From Triops longicaudatus (lineage: Eukaryota > Arthropoda > Branchiopoda > Notostraca > Triopsidae): 64,000 bases of DNA. Made by a program: the position numbers and the translations under genes. The notes beneath the pieces are model-generated. The model ran no database searches, had not been told where the DNA came from, and was given only the letters and a program-made list of their open reading frames with translations. Shown piece after piece: positions 45,700 through 55,572 of this stretch. The stretch lies in assembly GCA_022885665.1 (NCBI GenBank), contig JAGQDJ010000286.1:124001-188000 (forward strand), given 5' to 3'. Numbering within the stretch: the stretch's first letter is position 1; the number at the start of each line of letters is the position of its first letter.

Positions 45700-47277
45700 A
45701 TGGAGAACAAAAGTTTAACACCAGACAGCGAAAACATCGTTCAGGGTCCACGGTGCAGTATTTTAAATATCTTTATTATGCTTTTTATTAAAGCAAGCGG
45801 TCTTGGATTTCGGGTGTAGGATTACGGCGAAGTGGTTGAAAAGGCATTGCAAGGACAAAGGACTGTACCAAACGCCTCGATTAAACGACGTATTGTATCT
45901 TCACTTTCAAGGTGAAAATCAGTGTAATATTCGCGAAGTTGTTTTTCATGGTTGCCACTAGGTTTCAAGAAAATTGAAGGCTTGGAACAATACACCGGAT
46001 TACGGTGCCTTTGGCTCGAAAACAATTTAATTGAGATCATATCCGACTTGGAAAATCAAAGCGAGTTACGGAGTCTGTTTCTACAGAACAACCGCATTCG
46101 ACGCATAGAAGGATTGCAAAAGTTGCAAATGCTTGCCACTTTGGATTTAAGCCATAACTTGATTGAGAAAGTGGAAAACCTGGGTGGGTTTGATTTTACG
46201 CCATAGAACACCGGTGATCGAAAAAAACAAAAACATTTTAAAATTGCACACTGGAAATATTTTAAATTTCAAATACTTAAGTTGTATATAAGGAAGCGGG
46301 AAGTTAATATTTGATTCAATTTTTTTAAAGAACTACAATAGAATTTGATTCATCAATACTCGTGCAAGGTCTGCTTTCTACTGTTTCATGCCTATATTTT
46401 TCTCTTTAATATATTTCTGCAGGCTCTTTAAAACACTTAACTACCTTGCGATTAAGTCACAACAAAATTAGCTGTGTGAGTGCCTTAGAAGGTTTAACCG
46501 AATGCGTGAATTTATCCGTGTTGGACCTTTCAGAAAACACTATAAGAGACCCGGAGCTGCTGCAAGTAAACATATGTTTTCTTAAACACTTGTTGCATAA
46601 TGCTGACGGGTAATTTAAAACCAAGGTGTTACGACGGTTAGAGAAAATGCGAGTGTTATACCTATACAATAACCCGATACAAAAGACTCTGAAGCCGTAT
46701 AGAAAGCGGGTCATCTTGGAATGTGTAAGACTATTCATAAAACTTTTTTTCTGGGTCAGTTTCGCACAAAATCTTAGATGCTTTTCGACAGACTGAGCTA
46801 ACTTTCTTGGACGACAAGCCCGTTTTTGTCCAAGAACGAATTTTCGCTGAGGCTTGGTAAGGTTTTGCACTTTTTGTGTTCCTATGATTTCATGTGTTCT
46901 CTGCAATGGATTTTTGTTTTGGCCTGGTTATTTACTTTCTTCTGATGACATAATCAGGAAGCGTGGCGGAGAAGAAGAAGAAAAACTAGCCAACGAAAAG
47001 TGGGAAGAAGAAAAAGGTCAGGAACGACTTGAATGCGTTCAAGGTACAATCATGAAAACTTTCCCTAATAATTATTGTAATTTTTAACGACTTGGCGTCG
47101 TAACTTGTCTTAGGTGTTTTAAAGTTTCGGAAAGAACAACGTACGATAAATGAGTCTTTGTTGAACTCAATCCCTGATCTCGAAAAGGTTATCCAGAACA
47201 ATGAAAAGCCCCTATTGGAAGAACACGACCAAGGCATCATAGATATAGATGACATTGAACTTCAATTATCTTTTTAA
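45700..47277 (+). CDS. DNAAF1: DNAAF1/LRRC50, dynein axonemal assembly factor
   Basis: Cytoplasmic factor needed to preassemble outer and inner arm dyneins of motile cilia. Eight exons: 45700-45752, 45820-45911, 45962-46183, 46423-46565, 46626-46724, 46792-46856, 46958-47042 and 47125-47277, giving 303 residues. The N-terminal AKWLKRHCKDKGLYQTPRLN and DVLYLHFQGFKKIEGLEQYT come before leucine-rich repeats (GLRCLWLENNLIEII, ELRSLFLQNNRIRRIEGLQ, MLATLDLSHNLIEKVENL, HLTTLRLSHNKISCV, VLYLYNNPIQ). The LRR cap contains TELTFLDDKPVFVQERIFAE and AWKRGGEEEE. The acceptors of exons 6 and 8 were picked to keep frame and the family spacing. The vertebrate proteins have a long acidic C-terminal tail (about 725 residues total) that is absent here; insect homologs are also variable in this part. 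AATAAA at 47319. Confidence 0.92.
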
Positions 47278-47318
47278 TATTTAACCTAAATTTAACAAAT
47301 CTGCTATGTAGTTCATGT

Positions 47319-47324
47319 AATAAA
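47319..47324 (+). terminator. Polyadenylation signal of DNAAF1
   Basis: AATAAA 42 bp after the DNAAF1 stop codon. Confidence 0.55.
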
Positions 47325-47787
47325 TAACGGGCGCTAATTGTTCTGCACAACAATACCAAATACACTCTTTCTTTAAAATCTACAGTAACCTATTTTGAAG
47401 ATACGAACTACAAAAATAAGAAATCTGACAGAAATAAGAAATTTGTAAGGCGAATAACAAAAAATAAGAAATCTTGACAGAAACGTTCACACAGGCCAAC
47501 AAAAATCAATGTTGCATTATATTTTGCAAGTTGGCCATCAAAATTCTCCTCTAAAAAGAGAAAAAAACGGCTCCAGAAGTTAAATATGATACCTTCTGAT
47601 TTCACCCCTGTTCTTAAAAAAACTGATTTTTTTTCTGCTTATTTTTGGTTTGCTAAGTTTACTACTGATACCAAAAAGTACGAAATATTAGCATATGTTA
47701 CGACACAAAAACGGCTTAAGAGAAGGCGAATTAACAGACTAATGGAAAACTCAACGGCTATGTGGGCGCTGTTTTAAAAGGCACAAG

Positions 47788-47980
47788 CAGGGGCGTCGCG
47801 AGGGGGGTTTGTGAGTGCCCCCACCCCCCCCACCCTAAAAAAAGTAATAATAATAAAAACAATAATAATTGGTCAAAAGTCGATTTGGAAAAAAGTGTGA
47901 TTCCTCGCGTAGGTAAAATCGTCAGATACAGTCGGTAAACTTAAGGCACTACTAATGAAACCCCCCTCGCGACGCCCCTG
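47788..47980. mobile_element. Non-autonomous DNA transposon (MITE), hAT-like ends
   Basis: A 193-bp element bounded by perfect 23-bp terminal inverted repeats: CAGGGGCGTCGCGAGGGGGG followed by TTT on the left (47788-47810), its exact complement on the right (47958-47980). The interior is A/T-rich with AAT repeats and no coding capacity. CAGGGGCGT ends are typical of hAT-type elements. The flanking 8-mers (GGCACAAG and GGCAGGGT) share only the first four bases, so a target-site duplication is not clear. Confidence 0.8.
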
Positions 47981-48007
47981 GGCAGGGTCATTATGACTAC
48001 GTGCTAC

Positions 48008-48034
48008 AAATAGGCCTATACAGTAGGCCTATTT
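48008..48034. repeat. Short palindrome
   Basis: Two perfect 11-bp arms, AAATAGGCCTA and its complement, around a 5-bp loop, 28 bp beyond the MITE. Could be a footprint of another element or a simple hairpin. Confidence 0.7.
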
Positions 48035-48978
48035 CTGTTTCTTTCGCAAATATCCATACGTTTCAAAAATGTTTTGTTGTTTAAAAACGTTTTCTTCTGT
48101 TTGTGACAGATTTTCTTACACATAACATTTTGAAATGTCGAAACTGTTTCATGCAGCGTTACAGTATTTCGCGATTCGTTCCCCGTGCTGTTACAATCGT
48201 CTCGAAGCGTGTCTTATGATTTGTAGGCCTCCTGTAAAATCAATGTGAAAATACCGTATATGAACTTCTACTGTGTTGTTCTCTAGCATACGGTGAACTT
48301 AAGTAACAAAATATTTTTGGTATTTATGATAAACGTAACAGCGAAAAAGGTGCTTTCTTTTTTTTTCAACAAAAGCAGCGAAATCAGACTTCGTTGAGTT
48401 TCGCGTTTCATTTTCGTACATTCTACATGCAAATTTTCATAATTGCTTGGCAACTTTTGGACTGATCGTGACTTCACAGCTCCAACAAACCCCTATGCTT
48501 AAACGTTACAGTTATTGCTACACCTTGAATCGCGTTACACGCTATGGAAGCCAACAAAATTTTGAGTGAAACGGGTTACTGCTATCCTGGTGTTTAACCA
48601 AGCGTTAACTGACAAATTTGCCCTGAATCAAGTTCGCTTTCTTGTACGTTTGGGGGGAACCAAGTTTGAAAAATGAACCGCGAATTAGGTTCTGTATCCC
48701 GCGTCCAAACGGAATCACGTACACCCCAATAAAATGTTTCTGTAAATGAATAAACGTTGCCTGTGGCGTGATTTGGTTTGGGCATGTGTTTGTACTTTTA
48801 GACAATAATTTTTACTGTTTGCAAAGGTAAAATAATTTATGAAGTGGCTATAAATTATAAGCTTTTTTTTTCACAGAGATTGCGAGGTTAAACCTACAGC
48901 GTTTGTTAGTCTGTGCTAGAATTTTAGTAACTTTTCTAAAACACGCTTTCAAGTGTATTGGATGTGTCGTGGAAAACA

Positions 48979-50494
48979 ATGGCTAAAAAAGGTAAAGAAA
49001 CAAATTCGAAAAAGGTTTTTAATTTAACCCATATTTGTGTCGTATTCTTCAGGCACTACAGGAAAAGTTGGTCGACCCAGGAAAACGCCTATTGCGAAGA
49101 CAATTCCTGAAAGTGGACCTGAATCTTTGAAATGCGTTATAAGTAAAACTCTGTCGACCCCTCCAGTTAAAAAGTCGAGATTCCGTGGACGCCTTTCTCA
49201 CACAAGTCCAGTGCCTCAACTTGATGACCCCAGCCCCAAGATCACGACTTATTTCCTTTCTAACACCTCGGTAATTTCAGCTAGGTTTGACCATATCGCC
49301 AACCTGATTATTTTTCATAGGTAAGAACCTCTGTCAGCTGTCAAAGCTCTGGGAACAGCAACAAGTTAAAGATTAAGTGTGCTGCGCTGCCAGAATTTGA
49401 ACCAAGATGTATAGATATATCATTGTCCTCTTTTAAAGAAGAAAGTAAATCAGAAACTAGGCTGGGTGCATGATGCTTTTTATTAATGCGTATATGTAAA
49501 ATACAGGTACCTCGGACAACGACACAAAGGATTCGGTCAATCGTGAACAAGCAGCGGAGGTGTTGTTGTCTTTGTCTGGGAATGCTACACCTCGCCAAAA
49601 AGCATTGGAACGAGTAAACAGTGGTTATGATAACAATTTGCTCAATTGCCAAACTGCCACGTCGCTGTCACCCAGCTCTGCATTGTCCCACCTGCGTATT
49701 ACACGAGTTGAATCTGAAGAAATCAAACCAACAACTAAACCCAAGGCCAGACGAAAGTAACCAATTATACGTAGTTCAGTTACGAAATGTTAAATCTCTT
49801 TCGGTAGATTGAAAGTCGATACACACTCAGCGAAACCATTAGTTCAACAAAATCATAGATTAACGGAATATTTCCCCGTCCGACGCAGCGAGCGTAAACC
49901 AAAGACAGCATTATTGGAGGAAAAACAAAGAAGTCTAGAAGAAGCTGTTTTAACTGGAAAAGAAGAAGGGCTAAAGGTTTGCGTACTAGAGCGTGGAGTC
50001 ATTTTCAATTTATAATTATGGTCATTAAATTAGGTGCATCATTTCGCGGGAAAAGGGCGTGGCATTGTAGCCACACGCTTGTTCAGAAAGGGGGAATTCG
50101 CATTGGAATATTATGGTGACTTAGTAGACATGGAAGAAGCGAAACTAAGAGAAAAACGTTATGCTGTGGACCAAAATACTGGCTGCTATATGTATTATTT
50201 TCAATATAAAAACCAATCTTATTGGTAAGCTATCCTTAGAATTATTCCCCCGCGCGGATGTCTTTAACATTTTGTACTTGTAGTATTGATGCGACAGAAG
50301 AGTCTGACAGGTTAGGACGCCTGGTAAACCACAGCCGATCGGGCAACTTGTCCACTAAAGTCATAGAAATTCAAAATAAGCCCAGACTTGTCCTTGTAGC
50401 GAGAAGAGACATTCAACCGGGCGAAGAACTACTCTATGACTACGGCGACCGAAGCAAGCTATCGCTCATGCACCATCCGTGGTTGGCCAATTAA
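48979..50494 (+). CDS. KMT5A: PR-Set7 / KMT5A (SETD8), histone H4K20 monomethyltransferase
   Basis: Nuclear enzyme that puts one methyl group on histone H4 lysine 20; needed for mitosis and replication control. Seven exons: 48979-48991, 49053-49270, 49321-49465, 49507-49756, 49808-49976, 50034-50224 and 50284-50494, giving 398 residues. The N-terminus has an AT-hook-like KVGRPRKTP and a Ser/Thr-rich disordered region of about 230 residues. The SET domain follows LTEYFPVRRSERKPK: GKGRGIVATRLFRKGEFALE, YYGDLVDMEEAKLRE, TGCYMYYFQYKNQSY, the NHSRSGN cofactor motif, and the end GEELLYDYGDRSKLSLMHHP. The SET part matches PR-Set7 closely; the N-terminal exons rest on splice signals and phase. The first coding exon has only 13 nt. 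Confidence 0.96.
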
Positions 50495-52244
50495 CATAAG
50501 AGGGACCGAGCGTGTTTGCCAATTGTCTCCTAACGTTCCTTTTCTTGTTCTCGACTGTCTTGTTTAATGACTCCTTGTGACCATACGTCAAAGTTTTTTC
50601 TATCCTCGTTTCATTCTGTCTGTATTTTTGCGCCGTATCATTCTGAACATTTGACCTGTAATGTAGTAGCGTGCTTGAAAGTCACTATAATGTGTTCATT
50701 TAGAATTCCAAGGCTCAAGCCTTGAGAACTACGTCACGTTTTTAGGAGTGTTAGTTTATTAATTGTCTTGACCGTAGTTTTTCGTATCGCACGCGTGCAT
50801 TTAGTTCGAGGAAATATGCCTTTTCTCTTTAAAAAGCGTGGATATGTAAGGGACGTCAAAGAAAAAAATTACCGGCTCCTTAAAAATAAAGAGCCTTGGC
50901 ATTTTCATATGTATTATTTTTTGTGTGAACAGAACATAAAAATATCATGGCGGCCACTTATATGGCTCATCCATGTACAAAAATCGGAACTCAAGATGTT
51001 TCTCATGACTGTCGCGCGATGACGCGCCTGTAATTCAAACATCTAATCTTCTGTTTGTTTACTTTACAAGGAGTATTCTTGCGTGCCTTACTTAAAGTAA
51101 ATTTCCTGTTCGGAATTCACAGCAGTTTGTGGACACAAAAACCTCCAGGTAAGTTAGATTTTTGGGGAATCCAAACTTCTAATCTCGCTGTATGAATTGC
51201 TTTTATGTTTTCTATGTTAAAGGCAATTGATTTAGTCTAAGCTAGACGTATTGTGCGATTCCCTATATTAGTTTGGCGACAGAAAAGCTTTATACGAGCA
51301 ATCTTATATTCGTAAGTGATGACCCATTGTGCCTAGTGGTCATAACTCCAACAAGACATGTGTGAACACATAAACGCATTGGCGGACACTTTTTTCTTCA
51401 AGTAGAGGCTATTGCATCGTATTACGGGGGACGCTCTCCTTTCCAAAGGGATTGGTCTCTGACAAAAGCTGGTCGGGTGGAAGCGTGTTTGGACTGCTTT
51501 CTGCATACATGAATATTTGCCCTCTTTGTCTTGCCTACGCTAACATCAGTGCTATGAAGGCTCATTTTTTACAAGCCGTTAATCAATATGCAAATTAAAC
51601 TTCGCGGGATAGTATGCTGGGGTGGGCTCGAGGCATGTATCCGAGCACGGAAAGTAGGCTTACATAACCCTTGAAGGGCACTCACTTATGCCTTATCTAC
51701 GAAATACTTGTATCTACAGTGTCTGACATAACTCCGAAATGGAGCTTATCAAAGGCATGTGTCCGAGAACAAGTAAAGTCTGGGTACACATTAGCCAATA
51801 CTTTACATGTTGTCTGTGTCAGGCTGACGAAGACGACAAAATCCCAAGTAGCACACATACTAAAAATATTCATATATTGGACAATTGGTTTCAGATGGGT
51901 TTTCTAAGACGTAAGTTTTTCTGAAACGAAGACCAGAAATGAACCGGAAAATGAAGACCGGGAAAGGTACAGAAACGATGAAAAAGTCTATAATATGTTG
52001 TTCATACGTATATAGAACGAATCAAATGAATAAAAAAGTTAAAAAATTTAAAATGTCAAACATTATAGTACGGTAAAAAAAGAAATTACGTACTAGACAA
52101 AAACATATTTTAGTCAATTATTATAAAAAATAAATTATTGAAACATATATTTGTGGCAACGAGTATTGGTTGACGCCCTGAATTAGAAATAGAAACAGAC
52201 ACATTTTAGACGTACCTGAATGAAAGTTTGCAGAGGACAATAGA

Positions 52245-52270
52245 TTTTTTTTTTTTTTTTTTTTTTTTTT
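52245..52270 (-). repeat. Poly(A) tract on the minus strand
   Basis: Twenty-six consecutive T on the plus strand. It could be the tail of a retroposed copy on the minus strand, but I do not recognise the sequence on its 5' side. Confidence 0.7.
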
Positions 52271-52826
52271 AACTTTACCAGCGTAGGCCGGAGCCCATTG
52301 CTGGAACTTTGTATACACAAACGTATTTACAATGTCACTGTTTTTTATACATGTACATTGGACAACGTTTGCGCGTTGTACATAATAGATCTTTTATTAG
52401 ACGTATAATAAGCGAAATCCATTAATGTATCTCGTTTGTATTTAAACAAATATAATTCATCTCGAAAACGTAAGTGTGCTACTTGGGACGTCTCGAACAC
52501 GATGTTGGCATTCTGGAAAAATCATTCAGTTCAATGCATATTCTCTGTTACATATTTTTTAAGCAGTGAAGGGATACTGAGCTTTATTTAGAATATTTTT
52601 ATTCTCACGTTGCTCTCGTTGAATCTAAAAATAATTTAATGCTTGCCTCTTATATCCCCATCACTTTTCTAATACCCAGCCTAACCTAACCATAGCTAAC
52701 ATAATTAGTCCTATTTAACAAAGGCTGCATGTATAGAATCTATAGACCACGACCAAATGAATGGGAAAACAAGTCCGTTTAAGTTAGGTCAGTTAAGCAA
52801 AAAATGACCTATATTTTCTTTAATTA

Positions 52827-53716
52827 CAGTGGTACCCTTTTTAACAAACCTAATCCGTTCCTGGATGGATTAGGTTTGTTAAAGAAGCGTTCTTTATAAG
52901 AAACGCTATTTCCCATTGGATTAAATTGAAGTAATTTTAATCTGTTCCTGATTCTGGACCGAAACCTGAGAAAGTTAATTTAAAAATTGGAACAAATATG
53001 AAAAATGTATTGACTGTCAAAATGTATATTTTAAACGTGTAGTAATCAGTATTGTTCAGTTAGTAGCTCTCGAGGCTACTCTTAAGATACGTAAATCTAT
53101 TATCTTTTTACCTCTTACATAGCAACCGTGTTTTCATGTCCGGCACTGATTGGAAGATTCCGTCTATGGTAGCTTGTTTTTGTCTCTTTGATACCGTTCT
53201 GGAGAAGTGCAATGTGTTGTCATTGAATACGTCTCAACATCTGTTCGCTTCAACCTGATTCGGATGCCACATTTTTACGTGGGCTTAAATTTCTTCCCAT
53301 TTCGCAGAATAATTCGTTTACGTCTGCGGGAAAGCATAGGGGAAACAGTGCGCACTTCCACCTCTTCGTCAGGAGAAATCTCTTTCTGTTCTTCCTATTA
53401 CAAGAATTCTCTGGTGCCATTTAAGCACCACATATAATCAGAAAAAAATATGTAACTAAAAGTAGGTACTCAAACTGAGATACACCAGCGGGCTATTTGT
53501 TAGCAACTGACTGGCGTGGGGAAGCCAAGTTCTGGTCTGTAATGCATGTTTGTCGACTGGGAAACGGAACCGCCAAATTTAAAACCTTTTTCGCTCACTC
53601 AAATTAGTTCGTTGCAAGAGGCGGAGTTCGTTTTGCGATTCATTTTTTCGTCCGCGCGCGAGTTCGTTGTACAAGTTGTTCGCTATACAATACGTTCGAT
53701 AAATGGGGTTCCACTG
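52827..53716. mobile_element. Tc1/mariner-superfamily (pogo-like) element, non-autonomous
   Basis: An 890-bp element between TA dinucleotides (52825-52826 and 53717-53718). The ends are CAGTGGTACCC on the left and the complement of GGGGTTCCACTG on the right; 16 of the first 22 positions agree. The left end carries a 17-bp inverted repeat (52840-52856 with 52867-52883) with AACAAACCTAATCCG, a motif common in pogo/Tigger ends, and the right end carries repeated GTTCG units. No transposase with a DDE-type catalytic triad is readable, so the copy is non-autonomous or a decayed remnant. Confidence 0.65.
52840..52883. repeat. 17-bp inverted repeat (hairpin) in the pogo-like element
   Basis: TTTAACAAACCTAATCC, a 10-bp loop and the exact complement. 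It lies 13 bp inside the left end of the element. Confidence 0.85.
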
Positions 53717-54806
53717 TATAGTGGAACAACATAGACGTTGTTTATCGTGTTATAAGAATAACGCATAGCTAAACATTATACACATGTAATGGACTTTTTC
53801 CATGTCCCAATGGATATTTGACATGCTAGATAACTCCAGCTAAATTAATGTACAATAGCGACGCCGATCAGTGAAAACGGGAAGCCACAGAATTCTACGA
53901 AATATGTAGACAAACCTCTTTGAACGCCATCTGTAAATCATAACCATTCACCCTTTATGAGCGATATGGTTTTCTTAGGCCAAGGTTATTAGTGTGCTAT
54001 AAGACGGGAAAGGAAGATTTCAGGTGATCCTCCCATTTACGCGGTCGAAATTTTAGTACACATTTTTGCCAAAACTTACACGAAACGCTGCACTATAACT
54101 CAAAAATACATACTCTTGCCCACTTTCAAAATAAAGATTAATGTTTCGCCTCTAAAAAGCGAAATTTCGAAGCTCCGAAAGCTCTTACAAATTTCGAAAT
54201 TCCTAAAGCCGGGTCAGTTAGAATGCGTGTTTCTATGGTCTGTGTGGCTTGGATTCTATGGACAATGCCCTGTAACAGTATGGCCTTTGTCAGAATGTTC
54301 CTTTTTACTACTGCAAGTGTACCACTTAGTGCAGAACCGCAAAGGAATGCGTCGATCACTAACCGCATTTCTCTATTGGCCAGGGATATGGAAGTGATGC
54401 TTATTGCCGTGTCTTCTGCCAAACCAAAGAGGAAAGATAAACTTGCCTCTTGACTAGTTCTCGAGTCTTAATTAAGACCAATGAAGTCGAGTAAGTTTGT
54501 TGTTTCCCTTTTGCTTGGAAAGTGGGCGGCCTCCTGTCTGTGATCCATCTTTGGAAATCCTTGGCTTGATGGACACATCACCAGTCGGATCAGACAACGA
54601 TTAGCAACCTCGAGTGCGGGTTCCTAAAGTAATAGGCGTAAACGCTGCTCTCTTTTATGGATTGGGACTCGTAGCGAGCAACTGTAGCGGAAGGGAAGCT
54701 TTTTCTGTGCGGATTGTGCTGGCCAGTAATCAGCCTCCCATAGCCTCTTGTGTAGCACTAATGCATTCCTTGTCTCCCCTTTTCTTTCTCTTTTACCCTC
54801 GGAGGA

Positions 54807-55295
54807 ATGTCGTTGAAAACTACGGGGTACGGAAATGTAAGTCTCGTTTCCCCAAAAAACTCCCCGTGACGTCTTTTCCTCGCTTGAATTAAAAGGAAAA
54901 AAGTATTTATCTCCACACGGAATAGTTTATAAAGTATGTCTAGCCCAGTTTGTGCACAGAGAGTAAGAAACTCGAGTGTGGTGTTTCGTTGTAGGACAAC
55001 ATTAAAGCAATGAGGCAGGAAAAGTTTGCATTGTTTTCTCCGACGTAAGTACGTAGTCATCATGGAATCTTTCCCTTGTAGTCAGAATCGAGTTTTGCGT
55101 TTAGAAAACAAGGATGTCCCTTTTTTCTCCCCTGTCCGAGATCTTCAAACAAGAATGCATCGTTTGTGTATTGGAGTACGTATGTGAGAAGAACGTTACA
55201 TGCGACAAGAGGCGCGCGGACTGCATTGGCGCAGTGAGGCTTTTGCTCAGGAATTGGAGCAGCACTTTGAAAGCGAACATCTCGCGAACGAGTAG
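54807..55295 (+). CDS. Small gene, unassigned; in-frame TGA or a 75-nt intron
   Basis: Exons 54807-54836 (MSLKTTGYGN), 54995-55044 and 55082 onward join through good GT-AG sites in matching phase. Exon 3 runs in one frame to a TAG at 55293-55295 but meets a TGA at 55185-55187. Beyond the TGA the frame continues as a charged helical stretch (EERYMRQEARGLHW, SEAFAQELEQHFESEHLANE). Either a 75-nt intron, 55176-55250 (GTACGT to TTGCTCAG, in frame), removes the TGA, or the gene is a pseudogene, has a base error, or is read through. The charged helix is loosely like small ciliary proteins such as CFAP141, but I cannot assign it. It sits 278 bp upstream of B3GLCT. Confidence 0.45.
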
Positions 55296-55572
55296 AAGAA
55301 GGCGTGTTGAAACGATGTGGGCTTAGTTGAGCTTCGAGAGAGTAGCATCAAACAAGAGATCCCAACCAGCTGTTACTTGGGTGTTTTTACGAGAACGCCG
55401 GGGAGCAATTTACTGGAGAAGCGTTGTTAAAGATTTTTCAGGCTGTCATACTTTGCGACCGTACCATAAAACTTTCTTGGCATTTTATCGAGCGTAACGT
55501 AGCTTAGGCTTTGCCTTGATTTTTGTGTGCATTAGTTTTGCAGGAAATGGAAATTGTGTGCCTTGTTGTGTC

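Larger units (their letters stand above)
47278..48978. other. Intergenic stretch with a short transposon
   Basis: AT-rich 1.7 kb between DNAAF1 and PR-Set7. It contains the AATAAA of DNAAF1 (47319-47324), a 193-bp inverted-repeat element (47788-47980) and a 27-bp palindrome (48008-48034). No gene supported. Confidence 0.5.
50495..54806. other. Gene-poor stretch with a pogo-like transposon
   Basis: About 4.3 kb. Contains a 26-nt poly(T) run (52245-52270), a mariner/pogo-like element (52827-53716) and open frames near 54.1-54.5 kb on both strands that I cannot tie to any family. One plus-strand frame there (54223-54453) starts with a hydrophobic, signal-like segment. Nothing else found. Confidence 0.4.

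Noticed and set aside
47586..47777. 63-codon frame just left of the MITE
   Set aside because: A/T-driven composition, no splice or family support.
52680..52691. Telomere-like CCTAACCTAACC (arthropod TTAGG type)
   Set aside because: Only two units, in the middle of the window, with no array around it.
53207..53437. Open frame within the pogo-like element
   Set aside because: Too short and without any DDE or helix-turn-helix pattern to be a transposase.
54138..54453. Long frames on both strands near 54.1-54.5 kb
   Set aside because: Both strands stay open at once, which suggests base composition; neither gives a known family. The signal-like start at 54223 is noted but not called.
55185..55187. 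Selenocysteine codon
   Set aside because: No SECIS-like ATGA/AA/GA element was seen just downstream, and a 75-nt in-frame intron is a simpler reading.
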